Assembly: GCF_005795905.1 (NCBI RefSeq)
Contig: NZ_VAWE01000001.1
Coordinates: 5,321,001-5,385,000, forward strand
DNA: 64,000 bases
Direction of reading: 5' to 3'
Origin: Streptomyces marianii
Lineage (GTDB): Bacteria; Actinomycetota; Actinomycetes; Streptomycetales; Streptomycetaceae
Of the stretch, positions 1 through 6,896 are shown in pieces; position 1 is the first letter of the stretch, and every line of letters begins with the position of its first letter. The notes beneath the pieces were generated by a model, which saw only the letters and a program-made list of their open reading frames with translations, was not told the DNA's origin and did not search any database. Both the position numbers and the translations under genes were made by a program.

Positions 1-1
1 C

Positions 2-1735
2 TCCAACTACTGCGGCCAGTCCAACTGCAACAACGTGTGGGACGCGGTCCGTGACGGCGTCACCGCCTGGACCGCCGACCAGAAGGCCAAGGGCCGTACC
101 GACGCCCAGATCAAGGCGGACCTGGCGCAGTACGACCAGTGGGACCGCTACGACTTCGACGGCGACGGCGACTTCAACGAGGCCGACGGCTACATCGACC
201 ACTTCCAGATCGTCCACGCGGGCGAGGACGAGTCGGCCGGTGGCGGCGCCGAGGGTGCGAACGCCCTGTGGGCCCACCGCTGGTACGCCTACGGCACCGA
301 CGCCGGCAAGACCGGCCCGGCGAACAACAAGGCCGGCGGCACCCAGATCGGCAGCACCGGCATCTGGGTCGGCGACTACACCATGCAGCCGGAGAACGGC
401 GGCCTCGGTGTCTTCGCTCACGAGTACGGTCACGACCTCGGTCTTCCCGACCTGTACGACACCTCCGGCGGCGGCGAGAACTCCACCGGCTTCTGGTCCC
501 TGATGTCGTCCGGCTCCTGGCTCGGCACGGGCCAGGACGCCATCGGCGACCTGCCCGGCGACATGAACGCCTGGGACAAGCTGCAGCTCGGCTGGCTCAA
601 CTACACGAAGGCCAAGGCGGCGACGAAGTCCAAGCACAAGCTGGGTGTCGCGGAGTACAACACCAGGAACCCGCAGGCCCTCGTCGTCGAGCTGCCGAAG
701 AAGAAGGTCACCACCAGCATCGTGAAGCCCGCCGAGGGCTCCATGCAGTGGTGGAGCGACATGGGTGACGACCTCAAGAACACCCTCTCCCGCTCCGTCG
801 ACCTCACCGGCAAGTCCACGGCGTCCCTGGAGCTCACCGGCTGGTGGGACATCGAGGCCGACTACGACTACCTCTACACCGAGGTGTCGACGGACGGCGG
901 CGCCAGCTGGACCGCCGTGGACGGCACCGCCGACGGCGCGCCGATCACCCGTGACGCCTCCGACGCACCGGCGCTGACCGGTCCGTCGGGCGCGCACAAG
1001 AAGCTCGTCTACTCGCTCGACGCCTACGCCGGCAAGAAGGTCGACGTCCGCTTCCGCTACCAGACGGACGGCGGCGTGGCGGGCATGGGCTTCGCGGCGG
1101 ACGGCATCGTGGTCTCCGCCGACGGCGCCCCGGTCTTCAGCGACAACGCCGAGACCGAGGTGGCCGGCTGGACCGCCAAGGGCTTCTCCCGCATCGGCGA
1201 GTCCTTCACGGACGAGTACGAGCAGTACTACCTCGCCGAGAACCGCCAGTACGTCTCGTACGACCAGACCCTCAAGGTCGGCCCGTACAACTTCGGCTTC
1301 AAGGCGCCGAAGGACGGCTGGGTGGAGCACTACCCGTACCAGAACGGCCTGCTCGTCTGGCTGTGGGACACCTCGCAGAAGGACAACAACACCAGCCAGC
1401 ACCCCGGCAAGGGGCTGATCCTCCCGGTCGACGCCAACCCCAAGGCCCTCAAGTGGGCCGACGGCACGCTGATGCGCAACCGCATCCAGTCGTTCGACTC
1501 GACCTTCAGCACCTTCCGCTCGGACGCCCTCACCCTGCACAAGGCGGACGTCCCCGCGCGGATCGCCGCCCACAAGGGCAACCCGGTCTTCGATGACCGC
1601 AAGGGTGTCTACTGGTTCGAGGAGAACCCCACCGCTGGTGTTCAGGTCCCGGACACCAACACCAGGATCTCGATCGTCAAGGAGCCGAGGAACGGCCAGA
1701 CGATCACGGTCAAGGTCGGTCCTTCGGTCAAGTAG
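2..1735 (+). CDS. Immune inhibitor A-like M6 family secreted metalloprotease (5' end outside window)
   Basis: The reading frame is open from the window edge, so the signal peptide and propeptide lie outside. The zinc-binding HEYGHDLGLPDLYD motif at 419-460 gives the HExxH of M6 peptidases. It is preceded by a Ca-binding-like DFDGDGDFNEADG stretch (about 158-196) and followed by a WSLMSSGSW segment usual in this family. The second half (about 720-1730) has the repeated Gly/Asp-rich beta-sandwich pattern that follows the catalytic domain in immune inhibitor A proteins. The family consists of extracellular proteases that degrade host or environmental proteins. The gene ends in TAG just before a strong hairpin. 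The M6 assignment is firm; the natural substrate is unknown. Confidence 0.9.
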   Translation, partial: SNYCGQSNCNNVWDAVRDGVTAWTADQKAKGRTDAQIKADLAQYDQWDRYDFDGDGDFNEADGYIDHFQIVHAGEDESAGGGAEGANALWAHRWYAYGTDAGKTGPANNKAGGTQIGSTGIWVGDYTMQPENGGLGVFAHEYGHDLGLPDLYDTSGGGENSTGFWSLMSSGSWLGTGQDAIGDLPGDMNAWDKLQLGWLNYTKAKAATKSKHKLGVAEYNTRNPQALVVELPKKKVTTSIVKPAEGSMQWWSDMGDDLKNTLSRSVDLTGKSTASLELTGWWDIEADYDYLYTEVSTDGGASWTAVDGTADGAPITRDASDAPALTGPSGAHKKLVYSLDAYAGKKVDVRFRYQTDGGVAGMGFAADGIVVSADGAPVFSDNAETEVAGWTAKGFSRIGESFTDEYEQYYLAENRQYVSYDQTLKVGPYNFGFKAPKDGWVEHYPYQNGLLVWLWDTSQKDNNTSQHPGKGLILPVDANPKALKWADGTLMRNRIQSFDSTFSTFRSDALTLHKADVPARIAAHKGNPVFDDRKGVYWFEENPTAGVQVPDTNTRISIVKEPRNGQTITVKVGPSVK

Positions 1736-1751
1736 GACGTAGCACCGCACA

Positions 1752-1794
1752 GGAGCGGGGTGTCCGCGCGCTCGTCGCGCGGGCACCCCGCTCC
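1752..1794 (+). terminator. Hairpin terminator after the M6 protease gene
   Basis: Arms 1752-1770 and 1776-1794 pair over 19 bp with one G-U, loop 1771-1775. It lies 17 bp after the protease stop codon. There is no long U-run, as usual for Streptomyces terminators. Confidence 0.75.
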
Positions 1795-2000
1795 GTCGTG
1801 TCGGGCGCGTACCGCCGGAGCGGCCCGCCGGCCGGGTGATCATCCGCGGCGACGGTCTCCGGCCGTCCGGGGACCGGGTCGCGCCATGGCGTCCGTTTGT
1901 TGACGCTCGGGTGACTCCAAGGGTGGGCGAGATGTCCGCAAGGAGCGTTCGGTGGCGCGTCCTCTTGCTGATCAATCATTGAAATCGCAGGTCAGAGCAT

Positions 2001-2036
2001 GATCGGCCATTGCCCTCTAGCGGGCGACGGCCGATC
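2001..2036. repeat. Imperfect inverted repeat in the intergenic region upstream of the 104-residue gene
   Basis: Arms 2001-2015 and 2022-2036 (GATCGGCC...TGCCC against GGGCG...GGCCGATC) form a 13-15 bp stem. A separate 10-bp palindrome GTGAGCTCAC is at 2072-2081, directly after a TTGACA-like hexamer at 2066-2071. The rest of 1795-2097 shows no gene. These could be terminator or regulator sites for the next gene; nothing decides between the two. Confidence 0.35.
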
Positions 2037-2097
2037 GTGTTTAGGTGCGTCTGGCGAAGTTCTTATTGACAGTGAGCTCACGGGGGAGTGATGCGAT

Positions 2098-2412
2098 GTG
2101 CCCGGCGGAGGTTTCTGCAAGCTGCCAGGAGGCAGTGTCGTGGTCGCGATAGGTCTGCCCGACCCGGCAGGCGGCGGCCGTACGGTGCGTGTTCTGGTGC
2201 ACGCGGCGAACCGTGCGCGCGCCCTGACGCGGCTGCGCAACCTGGGGCTGCGGGCGGTGTATCTGCGCGGTAACACGGAGCCGCCGACGCCGGACGAGAT
2301 CACGGCGGTGCTGCACCATCCGGACGGACTGCTCTGGCGCACCCATGAGCCGCTCGCCCAGGAGCTCTGGCATCCCATCCGGGCCCTGCTGCACCCCGCG
2401 CGCGGCGCGTAG
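2098..2412 (+). CDS. Small conserved-type hypothetical protein, 104 aa
   Basis: I do not recognise a named family. The protein is basic and soluble with no membrane segment. Its core (VRVLVHAANRARALTRLRNL, about residues 30-49) reads like a small alpha/beta domain, and it ends in a HEPLAQELWHPIR helix. The start is taken as GTG at 2098, because a GGGGGAG ribosome site lies about 10 bases upstream at 2082-2088; overlapping ATGs in other frames give arginine-rich shadows only. It stands alone between the protease gene and the NAD-salvage genes, and a hairpin follows directly. It is probably a real gene because codon use is Streptomyces-like and the terminator fits its end. Confidence 0.55.
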   Translation: MPGGGFCKLPGGSVVVAIGLPDPAGGGRTVRVLVHAANRARALTRLRNLGLRAVYLRGNTEPPTPDEITAVLHHPDGLLWRTHEPLAQELWHPIRALLHPARGA

Positions 2413-2413
2413 G

Positions 2414-2453
2414 GGCCTCCGCCGTACCCGGAGCGGGCGGGGCGGCGGAGGCC
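2414..2453 (+). terminator. Hairpin terminator
   Basis: GGCCTCCGCCG at 2414-2424 pairs perfectly with 2443-2453. It starts 2 bases after the stop codon of the 104-residue gene and may also stop pncA read-through from the opposite strand. Confidence 0.65.
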
Positions 2454-2652
2454 GCCCTCCTGTGTGCCTCCCCGCTCCGCGTGCCGCAAGCCGGCGGGCG
2501 TCCCACCCCGGCGCGCACCGGGGTGCCAGGGGCGGGCGTCGTAGTCGCCTTCGTCGACGACGACGGTCACGCCGTGGGCGAGCGGGGCGCGGCGGCCCGG
2601 TGCGCGGGAGGCCGGGCCCGGCCCGCCGGCGGCGGCCAGTCCCGGACGCCCG

Positions 2653-3237
2653 TCAGACCACCGGCTTGCCGGAGAGCTCCACGCCCGCCTGCCGCATCTC
2701 CTCCAGGGCCCGGTCCGTCGTCTCCTCGGAGACCCCGGCCGTGAGATCGAGTAGCACATGTGTGCGGAAACCCTCGCGCGCGGCGTCCAGCGAGGTGGCT
2801 CGGACGCAGTGGTCGGTGGCGATGCCCACGACGTCGACCTCGGTCACGTCGCGGGAGCGCAGCCACTCGGCCAGCGTCACGCCGTTCTCGTCGGCGCCCT
2901 CGAAGCCGCTGTACGCCGCCTCGTACGCGCCCTTGTCGAAGACGGCGTCGACGGAGCCGCAGGCGACCGCGGGCGCGAAGTTCGGGTGGAAGCCCACGCC
3001 CTCCGTCCCGGCGACGCAGTGCGCCGGCCAGGAGTCCACGTAGTCCGGCCGCTCGGAGAAGTGGTCGCCCGGGTCGATGTGATGGTCGCGGGTGGCCACC
3101 ACGTGGCGGTAGCCGGCCTGGGACTGGCCGATGTAGTCGGTGATGGCGGCGGCGACGTCCGCGCCCCCGGACACCGCGAGGCTGCCCCCCTCGCAGAAGT
3201 CGTTCTGAACGTCGACGACGATCAATGCGCGGTGCAT
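2653..3237 (-). CDS. pncA: Nicotinamidase
   Basis: The enzyme hydrolyses nicotinamide to nicotinate and ammonia in the pyridine nucleotide salvage pathway. It is 194 aa, the usual size. The N-terminus MHRALIVVDVQNDF carries the catalytic Asp (D9). RDHHIDPGDHF holds the metal-binding His/Asp cluster, FDKGAYEAAYSGF the catalytic Lys, and GIATDHCVRAT the nucleophilic Cys (about C144). The start at 3237 is preferred over an upstream in-frame ATG because GAAGGA lies about 8 bases before it and the family begins exactly here. The gene sits downstream of pncB on the same strand, which uses its product; about 150 bp separate them, so co-transcription is possible. Confidence 0.93.
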   Translation of the reverse strand: MHRALIVVDVQNDFCEGGSLAVSGGADVAAAITDYIGQSQAGYRHVVATRDHHIDPGDHFSERPDYVDSWPAHCVAGTEGVGFHPNFAPAVACGSVDAVFDKGAYEAAYSGFEGADENGVTLAEWLRSRDVTEVDVVGIATDHCVRATSLDAAREGFRTHVLLDLTAGVSEETTDRALEEMRQAGVELSGKPVV

Positions 3238-3386
3238 GGCGGGTGTCCTTCGGTGGGTGCGGCGGGTGGGGGGTCGGGAGGGCGGGGGACGTTTCGAGGG
3301 TAGAGACTCCAACCGCCTTGCGGGAGGGGGCCTTTCCCTGCTAACGGGGCTGACTTCGTCTCTCGGTCATCCGGTGTCCATCCGGG

Positions 3387-4718
3387 TCACATGAGGTACT
3401 CCGTGGGGATCACCGGTTCACCGCGGGACAACTGCGTCGCGGAGATCGGCAGCGCCGTGCGCGCCGCGACGTGCCGTTCCCGGGCCGCGTCCAGAGGCTC
3501 ACGGGCGACGACCTCACCGCCCTTGACCAGCTGCGTCAGCAGCTGCCGGTCCACGAGGGACTTCGGTACCGGGCCGGTGCCGAGCACCTCGGCCTCGGCG
3601 ACGCCCTGCTCGTCCCGACGGCGGGCGGCCCACTTGCACCCGCCCACGGACTGCTTCCCGCCCGTCGACTTCTTCGCCACCGGCACCAGCGGTGCGTCCC
3701 GGGCTGCCGACCCGGCGCGGGCGACCAGTTTGTAGACCATGGAGCAGGTCGGGTGGCCGCTGCCGGTCACCAACTGCGTGCCCACGCCGTAGGCGTCCAC
3801 CGGTGCGGCGGCCAGTGACGCGATCGCGTACTCGTCCAGGTCGGACGTCACGACGATCTTCGTGTCGCGGGCGCCGAGGTCGTCGAGCTGCCGGCGCACC
3901 CGATGGGCGACCATCAGCAGGTCCCCGGAGTCGATGCGCACGGCCCCGAGGCCGGTGCCGGCGATCTCCACGGCCGTGCGGACGGCCTCGGTGACGTCGT
4001 ACGTGTCGACGAGCAGGGTCGTGCCGCGCCCGAGCGAGTCGACCTGGGCCCGGAAGGCGTCCCGCTCGGTGTCATGCAGAAGGGTGAACGCGTGGGCGCT
4101 GGTACCCACCGTGGGGATGCCGTACCGGAAGCCCGCGGCGAGGTCCGAGGTGGCGTGGAAGCCCCCGACGTACGCCGCTCGCGCGGCGGCGACGGCGGCG
4201 AGCTCGTGGGTGCGCCGGGCGCCCATCTCGATGAGCCGGCGGCCCGCGGCGGCCGCCGACATCCGGGAGGCGGCGGCCGCGATCGCCGAGTCGTGGTTGA
4301 GGACCGACAGGATCACGGTCTCCAGCAGCACGCACTCCGCGAAGGAGCCCTCCACGCGCAGGACCGGCGAGCCGGGGAAGTAGACCTCGCCCTCCGGGTA
4401 GCCGTGGATGTCGCCGCCGAAGCGGTAGCCGGCCAGCCACCGGAGCGTCGGTTCGTCCACGATGCCCTGGTCCCGGAGGTAGCCGAGCACGCCCTCGTCG
4501 AAGCGGAAGTTCTCCACGGCGTCCAGGACGCGTCCGGTGCCGGCGACGACGCCGTAGCGGCGGCCCTCGGGCAGCCGGCGGGTGAAGACCTCGAAGACCG
4601 ACCGGCGGTCCGCGGTGCCCGCCTTCAGGGCCGCCTGCAGCATCGTGAACTCGTACTGGTCGGTGAAGAGCGCGGTCGACGGCACGGAGACCGGCAGACC
4701 CAGATCCGCAGTGTTCAT
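3387..4718 (-). CDS. pncB: Nicotinate phosphoribosyltransferase
   Basis: The enzyme converts nicotinate and PRPP to nicotinate mononucleotide, using the product of PncA. The 443-aa length and the motifs TDQYEFTMLQAAL near residue 20, the HATSDL histidine region, VRIDSGDLL and TSDLDEYAI are diagnostic of the family. The start ATG lies at the edge of a TAGCAT -10-like hexamer (4726-4731) with only 7 bases between and no Shine-Dalgarno site, so the mRNA may be leaderless. It is divergent from clpS with about 90 bp between. pncB and pncA together give NAD salvage from nicotinamide. Confidence 0.95.
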   Translation of the reverse strand: MNTADLGLPVSVPSTALFTDQYEFTMLQAALKAGTADRRSVFEVFTRRLPEGRRYGVVAGTGRVLDAVENFRFDEGVLGYLRDQGIVDEPTLRWLAGYRFGGDIHGYPEGEVYFPGSPVLRVEGSFAECVLLETVILSVLNHDSAIAAAASRMSAAAAGRRLIEMGARRTHELAAVAAARAAYVGGFHATSDLAAGFRYGIPTVGTSAHAFTLLHDTERDAFRAQVDSLGRGTTLLVDTYDVTEAVRTAVEIAGTGLGAVRIDSGDLLMVAHRVRRQLDDLGARDTKIVVTSDLDEYAIASLAAAPVDAYGVGTQLVTGSGHPTCSMVYKLVARAGSAARDAPLVPVAKKSTGGKQSVGGCKWAARRRDEQGVAEAEVLGTGPVPKSLVDRQLLTQLVKGGEVVAREPLDAARERHVAARTALPISATQLSRGEPVIPTEYLM

Positions 4719-4810
4719 GTGTGCGATGCTAGCGCAGATTTCGTCAAAGTGACGAGATGTCGTCGGATCGGCCGGGGGCGTTTGTGCGACCGGGCCCCCC
4801 GGGTGGCAGC

Positions 4811-5122
4811 ATGGGTGGAGTGACTGTGCCCCTAGAGATCGAGCAGACCCAGTCGGCCGAGGAGACGTTCGCCGTACCCGAACCCGACGTTCCCTGGGTG
4901 ACGATCGTCCACAACGATCCGGTCAATCTGATGAGCTACGTCACCTACGTCTTCCAGGCGTACTTCGGCTACTCCAAGGACAAGGCCCACAAACTGATGC
5001 TCGACGTCCATCACAAGGGACGCGCCGTCGTCTCCAGCGGCACCCGCGAGGAAATGGAGCGCGACGTGCAGGCGATGCACGGCTACGGACTGTGGGCGAC
5101 GCTCTCTCAGGAACGTCAGTGA
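4811..5122 (+). CDS. clpS: ClpS adaptor of the Clp protease
   Basis: ClpS binds the N-domain of a Clp ATPase and delivers N-degron substrates to ClpP. The core [17 protein letters not shown] is the ClpS signature, including the residues that contact the substrate N-terminus; [19 protein letters not shown] and the terminal HGYGLWATL complete the fold. Length is about 103 aa. The start is uncertain: ATG 4811 is chosen, but GTG 4826 has a better GGTGGAG site 5 bases upstream, and an open frame extends back to 4757. It overlaps the next gene by one base (TGATG), indicating translational coupling with the DUF2017 gene. Confidence 0.93.
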   Translation: MGGVTVPLEIEQTQSAEETFAVPEPDVPWVTIVHNDPVNLMSYVTYVFQAYFGYSKDKAHKLMLDVHHKGRAVVSSGTREEMERDVQAMHGYGLWATLSQERQ

Positions 5123-5718
5123 TGGCAGGTCAGTTCGAGGCGCTGCCCGGCGGTGGCGCGGCCGTCGCGCTCGACGAGGTCGAGATCTCCATCCTGCGCT
5201 CCCTCGCCGTCCAGCTCCTGGAGCTGATCGGTCCCGGCGAAGAACCCGCCGAGGACGCGGATCCGCTCGCCGCGCTGTTCGCGGAGGGGCCGAGCGAGCC
5301 GCCGTCCGACCCCGCGCTCGCGCGGCTCTTCCCGGACGCGTACGCCAAACCCGAGACCGAACAGGGCGAGGACGAGGAACTCCGCGAGTTCTCGGCCGAG
5401 TTCCGCCGCTTCACGGAGAACGACCTGCGCGCCCGCAAGCGCGACGACGCCCTCGCCGTCGTCCGCAACCTCGACGCGCTCACCGTGACGGGCGAGGGCG
5501 GGGCGATCCTCAAGCTCACCGCCGAGGACTCGCTGCACTGGCTCGGGGCGCTCAACGACCTGCGGCTGACCATCGGCACCCGGCTCGAGGTCACCGACGA
5601 CGACGAGAGCGGCGACCTGTACCGGCTGCCCGACTCCGACCCGCGCAAGCCCATGGTGATGGCGTACCTCTGGCTCGGGGCGCTCCAGGAGACGCTGGTC
5701 GAGACGCTGATGCCGTAA
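5122..5718 (+). CDS. DUF2017 family protein, coupled to ClpS
   Basis: This is the conserved acidic protein that follows clpS in many actinomycetes (DUF2017). It is 198 aa with no signal or membrane segment. It contains EVEISILRSLAVQLLELIG near the start and FRRFTENDLRARKRDDA in the middle, and ends in a helical MVMAYLWLGALQETLV segment. The function is unknown; the coupling suggests a role with the ClpS/Clp protease system. The start at 5122 overlaps the clpS stop by one base and fits the family start MAGQFE. The TAA stop codon is immediately followed by a MITE-like element. Confidence 0.85.
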   Translation: MAGQFEALPGGGAAVALDEVEISILRSLAVQLLELIGPGEEPAEDADPLAALFAEGPSEPPSDPALARLFPDAYAKPETEQGEDEELREFSAEFRRFTENDLRARKRDDALAVVRNLDALTVTGEGGAILKLTAEDSLHWLGALNDLRLTIGTRLEVTDDDESGDLYRLPDSDPRKPMVMAYLWLGALQETLVETLMP

Positions 5719-5885
5719 GGGCTGTCCCGTAATCCCCAGCGGGCGCACGACGACAGCTGCGGCACCTCGCTGCGTTGCCGGATCGCCCGAATACGCCCAG
5801 TATGAGGACGACCGACGACCCTCCGCCTTGCGATGCACCGCATCTGACGCCGCGCGCTGATCCACCGGTGATGAAGGGACAGCCC
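5719..5885. mobile_element. MITE-like element A (167 bp)
   Basis: The terminal inverted repeats GGGCTGTCCC (5719-5728) and GGGACAGCCC (5876-5885) are perfect over 10 bp and 17 of 20 match when extended. Flanks are TAA on the left, which is the stop codon of the preceding gene, and TCA on the right, which fits a degenerate TNA target. The inside (about 5771-5855) has a core shared with elements at 46121 and 59903 (CGCCTTGCGATGCACCGCA). There is no coding capacity. A non-autonomous element moved by an IS5-type transposase is the likely origin. Confidence 0.7.
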
Positions 5886-6023
5886 TCAGCCGCGCCCGCC
5901 CCCGGCGCGGTGCCGGTGGTCGCCGCGCCGGACGACGGGCACCGCGGGATCTCCGTGCGCCGGAGGCGCCGGATCGTCACGGCCCGCGGCGGACGTGCGC
6001 GACGGGACGCGGAACGCGTCGCC

Positions 6024-6056
6024 GGCCGTGCCGGGCGACCTCCGCCCGGCACGGCC
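6024..6056. terminator. Hairpin terminator between convergent genes
   Basis: Perfect 14-bp stem, arms 6024-6037 and 6043-6056, 5-base loop. It lies between the DUF2017 gene plus MITE A and the convergent LmeA-like gene. I see no gene in 5886-6206. Confidence 0.6.
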
Positions 6057-6206
6057 CGGTGCCGTTCGCGGACGCCGACGAGCGGCACGGGCGGCGCGAC
6101 CCGCCCCGGTGGGCACGCTGCCGACGGCCGGCCGTCGGTCCCCTGGCCTGCCCCCCGCCTCCCCGTCCCCCGTCCTCCGCCCAAGGGTCTCCACCCGCCC
6201 CGGGGT

Positions 6207-6896
6207 TCACGTGAGCCGGACGTCGTGGCCCCGGGCGTGCAGCGTCACCCCGGCCTCGCCGACCGACACCCGCGTCGGCGCGAGGCCCGCGGGCAGCTCC
6301 GGTACGACGAGTTCCCTGCCGGCGAAGGCCGCCGAGATCCGGGGGCCTGCCGGGTCGACCGGCCGGCCCGCGAACGACGCGGCGACGGGCACGACGGTGA
6401 TCGTGCGCCCGGTCAGCCGCGGCTCGGCCACCACGGTCAACGGAAGGCCCAGGACCTCGCGGTCCACACGCAGCCGGCCGGCCCCGTCCGCCGAGAGCGT
6501 GGCGCCCGCCCCGAGACCCGCCCCCAGGGAATCGAACGGCGCGGTGAAGCGGGCGTCCGCGGCCGCGGCCGTGTACCCGTCACCCGTCTCGGTGACCTCG
6601 CGCAAATCCACCGACGCCCGCACCGCCCTACCCTCCCTGGTCACCGCGTCCGCCCGTACGGCCACCTCCGGAAAGGACCCCCGCGCCGCGCTCAGCAGAA
6701 AGGGGAAACCGCCGATGCTGACCCGTGGGGCGCCGACCAGCGCCCCCTGCCGTGCGGCGATCCGCTCCGCGAGTCGCTTCTCGGCCACGGTCGCGCAGAC
6801 GCGGTCGACGGCCGGCAGCGCCAGGAGCAGCACCGCCGTCACGAGGGCGGTCCACAGCAGAAGCCGCCGCCGGCCGTTCGCCGGACGCCGCGTCAT
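6207..6896 (-). CDS. LmeA-like (DUF2993) phospholipid-binding envelope protein
   Basis: 229 aa with an N-terminal signal or anchor (RRRLLLWTALVTAVLLLALP), then the DUF2993 fold. The fold shows GALVGAPRVSIGGFPFLL and a series of amphipathic beta strands ending in VGEAGVTLHARGHDV. DUF2993 includes mycobacterial LmeA, a periplasmic lipid-binding protein needed for mannan/lipomannan maturation. The start ATG overlaps the stop of the MmpL gene by 4 bases (ATGA), so the two are co-translated. That suggests a shared role in exporting or carrying an envelope lipid. The substrate in this organism is not known. Confidence 0.8.
   Translation of the reverse strand: MTRRPANGRRRLLLWTALVTAVLLLALPAVDRVCATVAEKRLAERIAARQGALVGAPRVSIGGFPFLLSAARGSFPEVAVRADAVTREGRAVRASVDLREVTETGDGYTAAAADARFTAPFDSLGAGLGAGATLSADGAGRLRVDREVLGLPLTVVAEPRLTGRTITVVPVAASFAGRPVDPAGPRISAAFAGRELVVPELPAGLAPTRVSVGEAGVTLHARGHDVRLT

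Noticed and set aside
2088..2273. Alternative small ORF at the start of the 104-aa gene
   Set aside because: It is Arg-rich in another frame and has no ribosome site of its own. The frame starting at 2098 codes better and ends at a terminator.
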